Of a stretch of 40,087 nucleotides of DNA, positions 17,710 through 26,345 are shown in pieces. This stretch comes from DASYPQ01 sp041488095 (lineage in GTDB: Bacteria > Planctomycetota > UBA1135 > GCA-002686595): assembly GCA_041488095.1 (NCBI GenBank), contig JBGPOP010000040.1, forward strand, positions 1 through 40,087, read 5' to 3'. How positions within the stretch are numbered: the stretch's first letter is position 1; each line of letters opens with the position of its first letter. A model generated the notes under the pieces. The model was given only the letters and a program-made list of their open reading frames with translations. It made no database searches and had not been told where the DNA came from. The position numbers were made by a program, and so were the translations under genes.

Positions 17710-18596
17710 AGCCGCTTGTCTCCTTGCCATTTGTAGAAGCCCTCGCCGGTCTTCCGGCCGAGCTTCCCTTCCGCCACCTTCTTCTTCAGGACCGCCGGGA
17801 TCGCGAAGGCGCTCTCCCCGGGGTGTGCCTTGACCCAACCTTCCAGGATCGCGAGCGTCGTGTCCAGCCCGACGTAGTCCGTCAGCTCGATCGGGCCCAT
17901 GGGATGGCCGCAGCCGAGCTTCATGGCCGCGTCGATGTCGGCCGCGCTCGCGTCGCCGCGCTCGAGCATCAGGAGGCTCTGCACCATGAACGGCACGAGC
18001 AGCCGGTTGACGACGAAGCCGGGCGTGTCCTTGCACGCGACCGGCGTCTTGCCGCAGGCCTCGCCGAAGGCGCGCACGGCGGCGAAGGCTTCCTCGGAGG
18101 TCGCGCCCGTGCGCACGACCTCGACCAGGCGCATGAGCTGCACCGGGTTGAAGAAGTGCAGCCCGACCGTCTGCGCGGGCCGGCCCGACGCCTTGGCCAT
18201 CTCGGCGATCGGGAACGACGACGTGTTCGAGGCGAGGATCGCCTCCTTCCTGCAGATCCGGCCGAGGTCGGCGAAGAGCTTCCTCTTCTCGTCGAGGTTC
18301 TCGACGATCGCTTCGACGACGAGGTCGCGGTCGGCGAGCGCCTTGCGGTCGAGCGAGCCGCGGATGCGAGCGCGCACCCCTGCGGCCTCGGCCTTGGCCT
18401 GATCGGCGCTCTTGCCCTTCTCGACCGCCTTCTCCGCGAGCTTGGCGAGGCTCTTGTCGATGCGCGCGAGCCCGCCGTCGAGGAACTTCTGCTCGGTCTC
18501 GACCACGATCACGTCGAAGCCGCCCTGGGCCGCGACCTGCGCGATGCCGTGGCCCATCAGGCCGCAGCCGACGACTCCTACCTTCTGGATGGCCAT
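17706..18596 (-). CDS. 3-hydroxybutyryl-CoA / 3-hydroxyacyl-CoA dehydrogenase
   Basis: 296-residue NAD-dependent dehydrogenase that would oxidise 3-hydroxyacyl-CoA to 3-ketoacyl-CoA. The Rossmann motif is VGVVGCGLMGHGIAQ (6-20). Catalytic residues are S126/S127 in SNTSSFP, H147 in GLHFFNPV with E159, and N197 in DTPGFVVNR. Length and motifs fit the monofunctional Hbd type, not the fused FadB. AGGAGG lies 8 nt before ATG 18596, a textbook ribosome-binding site. This is the first gene of the minus-strand run through the cyclophilins, hydratase and thiolase. A palindrome ctatcc-gccc-ggatag at 18645-18660 lies 49-64 bp upstream of the ATG. Confidence 0.94.
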   Translation of the reverse strand: MAIQKVGVVGCGLMGHGIAQVAAQGGFDVIVVETEQKFLDGGLARIDKSLAKLAEKAVEKGKSADQAKAEAAGVRARIRGSLDRKALADRDLVVEAIVENLDEKRKLFADLGRICRKEAILASNTSSFPIAEMAKASGRPAQTVGLHFFNPVQLMRLVEVVRTGATSEEAFAAVRAFGEACGKTPVACKDTPGFVVNRLLVPFMVQSLLMLERGDASAADIDAAMKLGCGHPMGPIELTDYVGLDTTLAILEGWVKAHPGESAFAIPAVLKKKVAEGKLGRKTGEGFYKWQGDKRL

Positions 18597-18926
18597 GTTT
18601 TCCCTCCTGAGTCAGCCCGTCGGACGGATTCGGGGGGGAGGAGTCTATCCGCCCGGATAGGGATTTCGTAGCCCCTCGCCAGTGGCTCAGAACGCAGCGG
18701 CCCCCCCGTTCCGCCAAGGACGCGCCGCGGTTCCTCAAGCGCGGGCCTCCCCCGCGCCCGTGCTACATCCGCCTGACTAGCCGGTCAGCCCATGCGAGCG
18801 TGACAACCTACGAGCGGATGGACGACGAGGCGGAGCACGCGGCCGTGCGTGGCTGAGCGAGGATCGCCCAGCCTGGAGGCCGGTTCTCCGAACCGATGCT
18901 AGGATGCCGAGCAAGGAAGGTACGTC
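18597..18926. other. Intergenic region between divergent genes
   Basis: 330 bp that should carry promoters for the dehydrogenase run on the minus strand and the membrane protein on the plus strand. Apart from the palindrome at 18645-18660 and the two ribosome-binding sites, I see no convincing -10/-35 pair or further gene; short frames inside lack family likeness. Confidence 0.6.
18645..18660 (-). promoter_or_regulatory. Inverted repeat upstream of the fatty-acid gene run
   Basis: The perfect inverted repeat ctatcc-gccc-ggatag lies 49-64 bp before the ATG of the 3-hydroxyacyl-CoA dehydrogenase gene. Position fits an operator or a 5' leader hairpin, but no regulator is identified and a chance palindrome is possible in this GC-rich DNA. 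Confidence 0.3.
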
Positions 18927-19577
18927 ATGAGCACCACGTCGCTCGCTCTGCCCGAGAATGCCTGGCGCAGACGCTCGACCGGTGGTTTCTCGTCACTCCC
19001 GAGAAAGTTCATCGCGGTGCTACTCCTGCTCATCGGAATTGCGCTCGTCGCTGGAAGCCTCGCGGCCAGAGGGCGGATGTCCGTAGTGGCTCCGTGGTTT
19101 CAGATTCCCGAGGGGCTCATCTGGATCGTGCTCGCAGATAGAGTTTGGCGCATCGACCAGACGAAGGTTCGACGCACTCTGGCGGTGCTCCTGATGCTCA
19201 AGGGTGCGAGCCCCGTCGGCTACATGATCCTAGGAACCCACCCTTACTTCTCGTGGATCAGACTGACCGAAGCAGCGGCATGGATCGGGCTCGGCCTCGG
19301 AATCTGGAATGCTCGCGAGTGGGGGCGTTGGGGAAGCGGAGTCTGGGGCCTGCTCCTGTACGGCTACTACCTTGCCAGCTTGACCATGGGTTTCCGTCTG
19401 ATCGCAGACTCAAGTCCGCGGGACACCAAGATGCCGATGATCGCGATGATTATCGGGGCAGTCTTTGTTGCCAGCCCTCCGGTCGCCCTGGCTATCTACA
19501 GCGTTCTTCCGTCCACGCGAAAGGACTTTACGGACGCGCGGGAGGCGACCTCCCGCGCACGCGCCATGCCCGCTTGA
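18927..19577 (+). CDS. Small polytopic membrane protein of unknown function
   Basis: 216 residues, not recognised. About five or six hydrophobic segments: LLLLIGIALVAGSL, GLIWIVLADRVW, VLLMLKGASPVGYMILG, WIGLGLGIWN, VWGLLLYGYYLASLT and IAMIIGAVFVASPPVALAIY. The N-terminus MSTTSLALPENAWRRRSTGG is basic and soluble. AAGGAAGG just before the ATG supports the start. No catalytic motif is visible. It is isolated: divergent from the dehydrogenase run and convergent with a secreted hypothetical gene, with 129 bp between. Confidence 0.6.
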   Translation: MSTTSLALPENAWRRRSTGGFSSLPRKFIAVLLLLIGIALVAGSLAARGRMSVVAPWFQIPEGLIWIVLADRVWRIDQTKVRRTLAVLLMLKGASPVGYMILGTHPYFSWIRLTEAAAWIGLGLGIWNAREWGRWGSGVWGLLLYGYYLASLTMGFRLIADSSPRDTKMPMIAMIIGAVFVASPPVALAIYSVLPSTRKDFTDAREATSRARAMPA

Positions 19578-19706
19578 GGAAGGACTGGCCTACCGCCGAT
19601 CGATCCTCTCGATCGCGAAGAGCCGTTCGCCCGGCGGTCGAGGAGTGGAAGCGGAGAGTCTGCGGATCCGATCGCTCCGTCGCGAGCGACTCCGGTAACG
19701 CGGCTT

Positions 19707-20195
19707 CTACTGACAGATCTGCCAGACGCCGCTGAATTGCCCGGGCATGCCATCGCCAGGTGGATCATCGAAGGACCCGCTCAGGGTTCCGACGCTCGGA
19801 CCGCCGCTCGGCCGGAACACGCGCAAGTTGAACTGCCCCGATCCGCCGAGGAAGGATCCCAGGTAGCGACCTCTCACGATGAAGTCCGGCGAAGTCCCCG
19901 AGCCGTCGTCGAGGAAGCCATGGATCTCCCCCTCGACGCACGACAGGCACGGGCTCGGCACGTCCACCAGCCGCGCGGTCAAGCGGTAGGCTGGCAGGTT
20001 GGTCGACGAATCGATCAGCCGGCCCCGCATGACGCCGGTTCCCATGCTCGTGAGCGGGAGCCTGAACAGCCCGGCGGTCGGGCCTCCCGCACACGTGACC
20101 TGCGCAGTACAGGGACTCAGGAGCGGGGAGGGGGCCAGCGTGACCAAGGATGCGGCGACGGCGATCCAGACGACGAGCTTCGTGGGGTTGAACAT
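19707..20195 (-). CDS. Secreted hypothetical protein
   Basis: 162 residues, not assigned to a named family. N-terminal hydrophobic segment KLVVWIAVAASLVTLAPSPLL is a signal peptide. The mature part has six Cys (two in CLSC) and Gly-rich strands such as GVMRGRLIDSS, EIHGFLDDGSG, VRGRYLGSFLGGSGQFNLRVFRP and GQFSGVWQICQ, which look like a small repeat beta fold. AGAGGAGG stands 6 nt before ATG 20195, strong support for expression. Similar small secreted proteins with a VWxxC ending occur in Planctomycetota as I recall, but function is unknown. Confidence 0.65.
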   Translation of the reverse strand: MFNPTKLVVWIAVAASLVTLAPSPLLSPCTAQVTCAGGPTAGLFRLPLTSMGTGVMRGRLIDSSTNLPAYRLTARLVDVPSPCLSCVEGEIHGFLDDGSGTSPDFIVRGRYLGSFLGGSGQFNLRVFRPSGGPSVGTLSGSFDDPPGDGMPGQFSGVWQICQ

Positions 20196-20399
20196 CGGGA
20201 ACCTCCTCTTGATTCAGCAGGGGCGAGTTGTGCGCAACATGCGTGCCCCAGGCCTGGCTCGCGGACAGGGCCATCCGGGCGCCTGGTGTGCGCCGGAATT
20301 CTCTTCTCGATGGTGGTGTCGCCCCCGAGTTCGTGCATCACCGCACGCTTCGGGTTCGCAAACGATCATCCCCGTCATGGGCCCGACCGCCCCGGCCCA

Positions 20400-21656
20400 T
20401 CACGCCGGAGCCCAGCCTCCCGTTCGCCGGAACTCCGTGGCGAGCCCCATTCCCCCCGAGATGCACAGGGTCGCGAGGCCGCGTTCGCCCTTCCTTCTCC
20501 TCAGCTCGTGCAGGAGCGTGACGACGATCCGCGCGCCGGTGCAGCCGATCGGGTGCCCGAGCGCGATCGCTCCCCCGTTCACGTTGAGCCGCTCCATCGG
20601 CAGATCGAGCTCACGGTGGCAGGCGAGGACCTGCGCGGCGAAGGCCTCGTTCAGCTCGACGAGATCGTAGTCCCGGACGCCGATCCCGTTCGCGTCCTGC
20701 AGCTTCCGGATCGCCGGCACCGGCCCGATCCCCATGATCTTCGGGTCGACGCCGGCCTGCGCGGAGGCGCCGACCACGGCGAGCGGCTCGAACCCGAGCT
20801 CGCGCGCGGTCTCCGCGGCCATCACGAGCACCGCCGCTGCCCCGTCGGTGATCCCCGACGAGTTCCCCGCGCTCACCGTCCCGCTCTTCGCGTCGAACAC
20901 CGGCGGGAGCTTCGCGAGGCTCTCGATCGTCGTCTCGGGCCGCGGGTGCTCGTCCTTGTCCACCACCGTCTCGCCCTTCCTCCCCGGCACCTTCACCGGC
21001 GAGATCTCCTCGGCGAACCTTCCGCTCTCCATCGCCGCCCGCGCCTTCCTCTGGCTGCCGGCCGCGAACTCGTCCTGCTCCGCGCGCGAGATCGAGAGGT
21101 CTCTCGCTAGCTTCTCCGCCGTCTCCCCCATCAACATGTCCGCGAGCGGGCAGGCGAAGCCGTCCTTGTACATCGCGTCGACGACCTCCGCGTGCCCCAG
21201 CCGATATCCCGCACGCATCCGCGGCAGGAGGAACGGCAGCCGGCTCATGTTCTCCGTGCCGCCCGCGACGACGATGTCGCACCGTCCCGTCCCGATCGCC
21301 TCGGCCGCGAGCTGCACCGCCTTGAGCCCCGATCCGCACGCCATGTTGACCGTGTAGGCCGTCACGCTGTCGGGGATTCCCCCGCGCACGGCGATCTGGC
21401 GCGCGACGTTCGGCCCGCCGCCCGCCTGGCGCGCGTTGCCGAAGATCACCTCGTCGACGCGCGCGCGGTCGAGCCCGGCGCGGCCCAGGAGATCGGACAC
21501 CACCGAGACGCCGAGATCCGCCGCGGAAACTTCCGCGAACGCGCCCATGAAGCGGCCGATCGGGGTGCGCAGGGCGTGGGTGACCACGACCTCTCGCAGG
21601 CCGCCGTGGCCGGCACGGGGGCCCGCTTTCGTGGGTTTTCGCAGGGGCTGGGGCAT
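20400..21656 (-). CDS. Acetyl-CoA acetyltransferase (thiolase), second copy
   Basis: 418-residue thiolase with nucleophile C107 in NMACGSG, H368 in GGAIALGHPIGCTG and C398 in TLCISGGMG. It differs substantially from the thiolase at 14075-15280 and probably has another chain-length preference. Thiolases normally start close to the REVVV-ALRTPIG strand, which here lies about 20 residues after ATG 21656; the N-terminal stretch PQPLRKPTKAGPRAGHGG is Pro/Arg-rich and unusual, so the true start may be a non-ATG codon nearby. No ribosome-binding site is convincing. It stands alone on the minus strand, divergent from the SirB1-like gene. Confidence 0.9.
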   Translation of the reverse strand: MPQPLRKPTKAGPRAGHGGLREVVVTHALRTPIGRFMGAFAEVSAADLGVSVVSDLLGRAGLDRARVDEVIFGNARQAGGGPNVARQIAVRGGIPDSVTAYTVNMACGSGLKAVQLAAEAIGTGRCDIVVAGGTENMSRLPFLLPRMRAGYRLGHAEVVDAMYKDGFACPLADMLMGETAEKLARDLSISRAEQDEFAAGSQRKARAAMESGRFAEEISPVKVPGRKGETVVDKDEHPRPETTIESLAKLPPVFDAKSGTVSAGNSSGITDGAAAVLVMAAETARELGFEPLAVVGASAQAGVDPKIMGIGPVPAIRKLQDANGIGVRDYDLVELNEAFAAQVLACHRELDLPMERLNVNGGAIALGHPIGCTGARIVVTLLHELRRRKGERGLATLCISGGMGLATEFRRTGGWAPA

Positions 21657-21914
21657 GGACGGATCCGGAGCCCGCATCGGAACGTTGGGGAGCCCCGGCA
21701 ATCGGGTGGAGCCGAAGTCATCCGAACAGCACGCGCCCGCGGGCCCGGAACGACTCGGGGCGAACAGGATAGGGGCCGGAATCGAGCCACGCAAGGCGCC
21801 CCCCTCTTCCTCGTTTCCCTTCCGCCATCCGCTGTCGTGTGCATAATAGTGGAGAGGCTTGGCTCGTCCTGCGGCTCCCCCGGTCGAACCGGCCGGCCGC
21901 GCGAGCCGTGCACG

Positions 21915-22865
21915 TTGAAGCCCAAGATCGACCCCGACCGCGGCGCGGCGAAGGTGCTCCGCTCGAGCCCGGGCGCATCCTCGCGCACGGACCGCGCCCT
22001 CGCTCCCGCGCGCAAGACGCGCCTCGAGGCGCTGGCGAGCCTCCTCGCCGACGACTCCCCGGCCGTGCTCGCCGAAGTCCGCCGGGCGCTCGAGAAAGCC
22101 GGGTCGGAGTCGCGGCCCGCGCTCGAGCGCGCGGCGCGCAGCGACGACGCGCGCATTCGCGGCCGGGCGCGCGCCTTCCTCATGGAGCGCGACCAACGCG
22201 CCGCGCTGCGGCGCCTCGCGCGCTATGCCTCGCGCCCCGACATCGACCTGGAGCGCGCGCTCTTCCTCCTGGCTCGCTACCACGCGCCGCGGCTCGACCC
22301 CCGCCCCTACCAGCGCGCGCTGGACGCGATGGCGGCAGAGGTGACGCGCCGCGCCGCGAAGGAGCGCGGCGATCTCGAGCGCGCGCTCGTCCTGTGCGGA
22401 TACCTGGGGGAGGAGCTCTGCTTCGGCGGCAGCCGGGGCGAGTTCCACCATCCCGACAACATCCACCTGCACCGCGCGATCGAGCGCCGCGCGGGGGTGC
22501 CCCTAACCCTTTCCGCGATCTGGTTGCTCGTCGCGCGCCGCGCCGGGATCCGCGCCGCGCTCGTGCCCCTGCCCGGGCACGTCATGCTGCGCCTCTACGG
22601 CGGCTGGCGCAGCGCGATCGTCGACCCCTATCACAAGGGCCGGCGGCGCAGCGAGACCGAGTGCAAGGGCTTCCTGGAGAAGCACGGCATCACGCCGAGC
22701 GCGGCCTCGTTCCGCGACGCCCCCGACGCGCTCCTCGTGCGGCGCCAGATCGGCAACCTCGCCAAGAGCGCCGAGCTCCGCGGGCTTTCGCGCGAGGCCC
22801 GCGACCTCGGCGCCCTGCTGCGCGCGATCGATCCGCGCCGCGCGCAGGGGAAGCTCCCGGCCTGA
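21915..22865 (+). CDS. SirB1-like / transglutaminase-like superfamily protein
   Basis: 316 residues. The N-terminal half is Arg/Ala-rich helical repeats (LASLLADDSPAVLAEVRRALEKAG). The C-terminal half carries the SirB1/transglutaminase-like signature: RRAGVPLTLSAIWLLVARRAGI, LPGHVMLRLYG with H222, and IVDPYHKGRR with D237. Known family members have a papain-like fold but a poorly understood role. TTG 21915 is the best start in this frame but has no clear ribosome-binding site, so the N-terminus is uncertain. It is followed 20 bp later by the LON-domain gene, and the three genes to the M14 peptidase are closely spaced on the same strand. Confidence 0.8.
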   Translation: MKPKIDPDRGAAKVLRSSPGASSRTDRALAPARKTRLEALASLLADDSPAVLAEVRRALEKAGSESRPALERAARSDDARIRGRARAFLMERDQRAALRRLARYASRPDIDLERALFLLARYHAPRLDPRPYQRALDAMAAEVTRRAAKERGDLERALVLCGYLGEELCFGGSRGEFHHPDNIHLHRAIERRAGVPLTLSAIWLLVARRAGIRAALVPLPGHVMLRLYGGWRSAIVDPYHKGRRRSETECKGFLEKHGITPSAASFRDAPDALLVRRQIGNLAKSAELRGLSREARDLGALLRAIDPRRAQGKLPA

Positions 22866-22885
22866 AGAGACGGCAGGCGGGATCC

Positions 22886-23533
22886 ATGCGCAGGCTGACG
22901 AAGGACCGGCCCGGCAGCGATCCGCAGCGGATCGTCCCGCTCTTCCCGCTGCCGAACGTGTTCCTCTTCCCGGGCTGCGTCATGCCGCTGCACATCTTCG
23001 AGCCGCGCTACCGGCAGATGATCGAGGACCTCCTCGACGGCCCGGGACAGCTCGTGATGGGGACCGTCCGAGGGGGGCACGCCGGCTTCCTCGACGACGT
23101 GCCGCCCGTCCGGCCGATCGCGGGCCTCGGAGAGATCTGCCGGCACGAGCGCCTGCCCGACGGGCGCTTCCTGATCTGGCTCTTCGGTCTCTCGCGCGTG
23201 CGCCTCCGCGAGGCGCCGAGCGACCGCCTCTACCGGCGCGTCGAGATCGAGCCCCTGCTCGAGACCGCGCCGTCCAAGGAGCGCGAGCCGGCGCTGCGGG
23301 AGCGCCTGCGCAAGGCGATCCTCGCCCGCTGCGACGGCAGCACGACCCTGCCCGCGGAGATCCCGATCTTGTGCCTCGCCGATCTGCTGCTCCAGCGGCT
23401 TGCGCTGCCGCAGGCGACGATGGAGGACCTGTACGAAGAGCTCGACGTCGAGAAGCGCGCCGAGGGCGCGCTCGAAGTGCACGCGCAGAGACCGATCGCG
23501 CGCCCGCCGCGGCGCAGGAAGTCCTCGGAGTGA
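22886..23533 (+). CDS. LON substrate-binding domain protein
   Basis: 215 residues, a stand-alone LON N-terminal (substrate-recognition) domain without the ATPase or protease. PLFPLPNVFLFPGCVMPLHIFEPRYRQMI (18-46, given in pieces: PLFPLPN, PLHIFEPRYR) is the family signature, and LVMGTVRGG and RFLIWLFGLSRVRL follow in the right order. A basic tail (IARPPRRRKSS) ends it. It could act as a quality-control or adaptor protein. ATG 22886 is 20 bp past the SirB1-like stop; the M14 gene starts 5 bp after its stop, so it is probably operonic. Confidence 0.88.
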   Translation: MRRLTKDRPGSDPQRIVPLFPLPNVFLFPGCVMPLHIFEPRYRQMIEDLLDGPGQLVMGTVRGGHAGFLDDVPPVRPIAGLGEICRHERLPDGRFLIWLFGLSRVRLREAPSDRLYRRVEIEPLLETAPSKEREPALRERLRKAILARCDGSTTLPAEIPILCLADLLLQRLALPQATMEDLYEELDVEKRAEGALEVHAQRPIARPPRRRKSSE

Positions 23534-23538
23534 AGCCC

Positions 23539-25986
23539 ATGATCCCCTCGTTCGCCCTCCTCGCCGTCTCGATCGTGCCCGCCGCCTCCCAGGTGTCGAC
23601 CGCTCCGCGGATCGACCTGTGCGAGGTCCGCGTCCGCGACGCGGCCGAGCTGGCGCGGCTGTTCCGCTCGGCCAGCGATCCTGACGACCATTACCCCGTG
23701 ACCGACGGCAGGGCGCGCATCTACGCGGACTCGGCCGAGGAGGCGCGCCTCGTGCGCCTGGGCTTCGACGTCACCGTGGTCCAGCGCGACCTCGCAGCTT
23801 TCTACGCGGCCCGCGCGGCGGCGGATCGGTCCCGGTTCGTCCAGGGCGGATCGATGGGCGGCTTCAAGACGCTGGCCGAGATCGTGGCCGAGATGGACCG
23901 GCTCGCGGCGGCGTACCCCGCGATCGTCTCGCCCAAGTTCTCGATCGGCACGTCGGTCGAGGGGCGGCCGATCTGGGCCATGCGCGTCTCGGACAATCCT
24001 TCGATCGACGAGCCGGGGGAGCCGATCACCTGGTTCGACGCGCTGCACCACGCGCGCGAGCCGATGGGCGGGGAGGCGCTGCTCCTCTTCGCGGACTTCC
24101 TGTGCACGAGCTACCCGGCCGACCCCGACGTGAGGCGCATGGTCGAAACGCGCGACATGCTCTTCGTGCCGTGCGTCAACCCGGACGGCTACGAGTACAA
24201 CCGCCTGACGAACCCGGGCGGCGGCGGGATGTGGCGCAAGAACCGCCGCAACAACGGCGACGGGACCTACGGCGTCGACCTCAACCGCAACTACGGCTGG
24301 CAGTGGGGCCCGCAGTGGCCGGGCTCGTCCGGCACGACCAGCGACGAGACCTACCGCGGCCCGTCGGCGTTCTCGGAGCCCGAGGTGCGCGCCGTGCGCG
24401 ATGCGCAGCTCGCCCGCCCGCCGGTCGTCTCGCTCTCGGCGCACACGTACGGGGACCTGTGGCTCTTCCCGTGGGGCTACGACACGCTCCACACGCAGGA
24501 CGACGCGAAGTACCGCGTGTGGAGCCAGCTCATGACCGCGACGAACGGCTTCACGCCCGGACAGCCTCCCGAGGTGCTCTACGTCGCGAACGGTGTCAGC
24601 ATCGACTGGAGCTACGGGCAGCTCGCGAGCCTCTCGTTCAGCCCGGAGATCGGCTCGTCCTCGGACGGGTTCTGGCCGGCGCCCTCGCAGATCCAGCCGC
24701 TCTACCAGGCGGTCGAGCCGGCGCTCGCGGAGGTCGCCGAGTGGAGCGGCGGCTGGGCCGAGCGCAGCGGCGTGAGCTGGAGAGAGGTGCACGGCGACGG
24801 CGACGCGTACATCGAACCGGGCGAGACGTGGGACCTGACCGTCGGCTTCGTGAACCGCGGCGCGCTGCCGGTGGCCGGCACGCTCTCGCTCTCGTCGTCG
24901 AGCCCGAGCATCTCCGTCGTCAACGCCATCGCGGGCTTCAACGTCGGGGCCTTCGTGTTCAACGCCACGCACGGGGCGGGCGGTCCGCATCCGCCCGCGC
25001 GACTGCAGCCGCTCTTGCTGCGCATCGCGATCTCCCCCGCCGCGCCGAGCGGCTCCTACGACCTGGACCTCGGGATCACCTGGGACGGTCTGACGACGCC
25101 GGACATCGTGCCGGTCGACGTCGGCCAGCCGCGCGTGCTCGCGCACGACGACATGGAGATCGCGGACTTCGGCTGGCAGGTGAACAACAACCTCAACTAC
25201 TCCTGGCAGCGCGCCGTGCCCCAGCAAACGACGACCGGCGGCCAGATCGCGCAGCCGGGAAACGACAATCCGGCGGGGACGGGCACGCAGTGCTGGGTGA
25301 CCGGCGCCGCGGCGGGATCGGGCGCGGGAACGAACGACGTCGACGGGACCACCGTGCTGACCTCGCCGATCTTCCGCGCGTCGGGCTTCTCGCACCTCGA
25401 GCTCGACTACGCGCGCTGGTTCGCCGACCTCCCCGGCACGGCGACCGACGACCAGCTGCTGGTCGAGCTGTCGAACAACGGAGGGGTGAGCTGGGTGACG
25501 CTCGAGACGACGTTCAACGCGAACGCGTGGCAGACGAGGAGCTTCGCGCTCGAGGGCGTGCTCCCGCTCACCGACGCGATGCGCCTGCGCTTCACCGCGT
25601 CCGACAACCCGAACAACAGCGTGTGCGAGGCGCTCGTCGACGACGTCGAGCTGCGCACGTTCAGCGACTTGCCGACGCTCGGCGAGTGGGGCGCGACGAG
25701 CGCCGGCGGGATCGCGCGGCTGTTCGTCGACGGTCCGGCGGGTGTCGCGTACAAGGTCCGCATGTCGACGCAGGCCGGAGCCGGGCAGCAGGTGCCGGGC
25801 ACGGACGGGCTCCTCTATCTCACGGGGACGATCCAGGACATCGCGACGGGGACGACGGGCTCGAACGGTCGGGCGGCGCTGCCGTGGACCGTGCCGTCGG
25901 GAACGACGCTGTACCTCCAGGTCCTCGTCGACGAGAACGGTGCGCAAGCGGCGTACTCGAATCTTCTGACCGTCGTCGTGCAGTAG
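23539..25986 (+). CDS. Secreted M14 zinc carboxypeptidase with long beta-rich C-terminal tail
   Basis: 815 residues with a signal peptide MIPSFALLAVSIVPAASQ. The M14 domain spans about 105-400: zinc ligands H171 and E174 (HHARE), N214PDGYEYN, NRNYGW at 249-254, third ligand H302 in SAHTYGD, and catalytic Glu 370 in FSPEIGSS, so it should be active. A ~400-residue tail follows: a CARDB-like region with SLSSSSPSISVV, a segment beginning HDDMEIADFGWQVNN of the jelly-roll or inhibitor-A type, and a final domain with LPTLGEWG and YLQVLVDENG. These tails resemble ones in secreted Planctomycetota proteins. The gene begins 5 bp after the LON-domain stop. It probably degrades extracellular peptides. 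Confidence 0.9.
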   Translation: MIPSFALLAVSIVPAASQVSTAPRIDLCEVRVRDAAELARLFRSASDPDDHYPVTDGRARIYADSAEEARLVRLGFDVTVVQRDLAAFYAARAAADRSRFVQGGSMGGFKTLAEIVAEMDRLAAAYPAIVSPKFSIGTSVEGRPIWAMRVSDNPSIDEPGEPITWFDALHHAREPMGGEALLLFADFLCTSYPADPDVRRMVETRDMLFVPCVNPDGYEYNRLTNPGGGGMWRKNRRNNGDGTYGVDLNRNYGWQWGPQWPGSSGTTSDETYRGPSAFSEPEVRAVRDAQLARPPVVSLSAHTYGDLWLFPWGYDTLHTQDDAKYRVWSQLMTATNGFTPGQPPEVLYVANGVSIDWSYGQLASLSFSPEIGSSSDGFWPAPSQIQPLYQAVEPALAEVAEWSGGWAERSGVSWREVHGDGDAYIEPGETWDLTVGFVNRGALPVAGTLSLSSSSPSISVVNAIAGFNVGAFVFNATHGAGGPHPPARLQPLLLRIAISPAAPSGSYDLDLGITWDGLTTPDIVPVDVGQPRVLAHDDMEIADFGWQVNNNLNYSWQRAVPQQTTTGGQIAQPGNDNPAGTGTQCWVTGAAAGSGAGTNDVDGTTVLTSPIFRASGFSHLELDYARWFADLPGTATDDQLLVELSNNGGVSWVTLETTFNANAWQTRSFALEGVLPLTDAMRLRFTASDNPNNSVCEALVDDVELRTFSDLPTLGEWGATSAGGIARLFVDGPAGVAYKVRMSTQAGAGQQVPGTDGLLYLTGTIQDIATGTTGSNGRAALPWTVPSGTTLYLQVLVDENGAQAAYSNLLTVVVQ

Positions 25987-26090
25987 GAGGGCGGACGTTT
26001 GCGCTTCTCCTCTGCATCTGCGCGGCCAGAGCACACCGACAGTTGAGGCTCTCTCTTGGCCTGGTGATCCTGAGAATCCCGGAGAATGCC

Positions 26091-26327
26091 TTGATTTCGA
26101 GGTTCGTCGAACAAGCCCTGCGTCGAGCTCAGTACCAGCCGGTCGACAGTGGCTATTGCGCCACGGTTCCGGCTCTGCGGGGTGTAGTCGCCCTCGGACG
26201 CACGCTGGAAGACTGCCGGGCGGAGCTCGCAGAAGTCGTGGAAGAGTGGATTCTCGTCCGCGTGGCGCGCGGGCTCGCCATCCCCAAGCTCGGTGGGGTC
26301 TTGATCCGGGTCAAGCGCGACAGCTGA
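26091..26327 (+). CDS. HicB-like antitoxin-family protein, no HicA partner seen
   Basis: 78 residues. DSGYCATVPALRGVVALGRTLEDCRAELAEVVEEWI, with the usual Y-x-A-x-V-P-x-L-x-G and T-x-E-(D/E) pattern (given here as motif), and a VARGLAIPKL ending fit the HicB fold. No C-terminal DNA-binding domain is visible. TTG 26091 is chosen because GGAG lies 6 nt upstream and it gives a normal HicB N-terminus. No HicA-like dsRNA-binding gene is found within the 104 bp upstream or downstream, so it is an orphan. Such solitary HicB proteins are common; toxin neutralisation is not implied. Confidence 0.68.
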   Translation: MISRFVEQALRRAQYQPVDSGYCATVPALRGVVALGRTLEDCRAELAEVVEEWILVRVARGLAIPKLGGVLIRVKRDS

Positions 26328-26345
26328 TGCCGTCGTTCGGGCCGC

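Noticed and set aside
21839..21851. Possible -10 box CATAAT before the SirB1-like gene
   Set aside because: No matching -35 hexamer at the right spacing could be found.
23230..26034. Very long open frame opposite the M14 carboxypeptidase gene (934 residues)
   Set aside because: It is antisense to a gene with intact catalytic motifs and its product is a low-complexity Arg/Ala/Gly/Val/Asp/Glu-rich string, as expected for shadow frames in GC-rich DNA.
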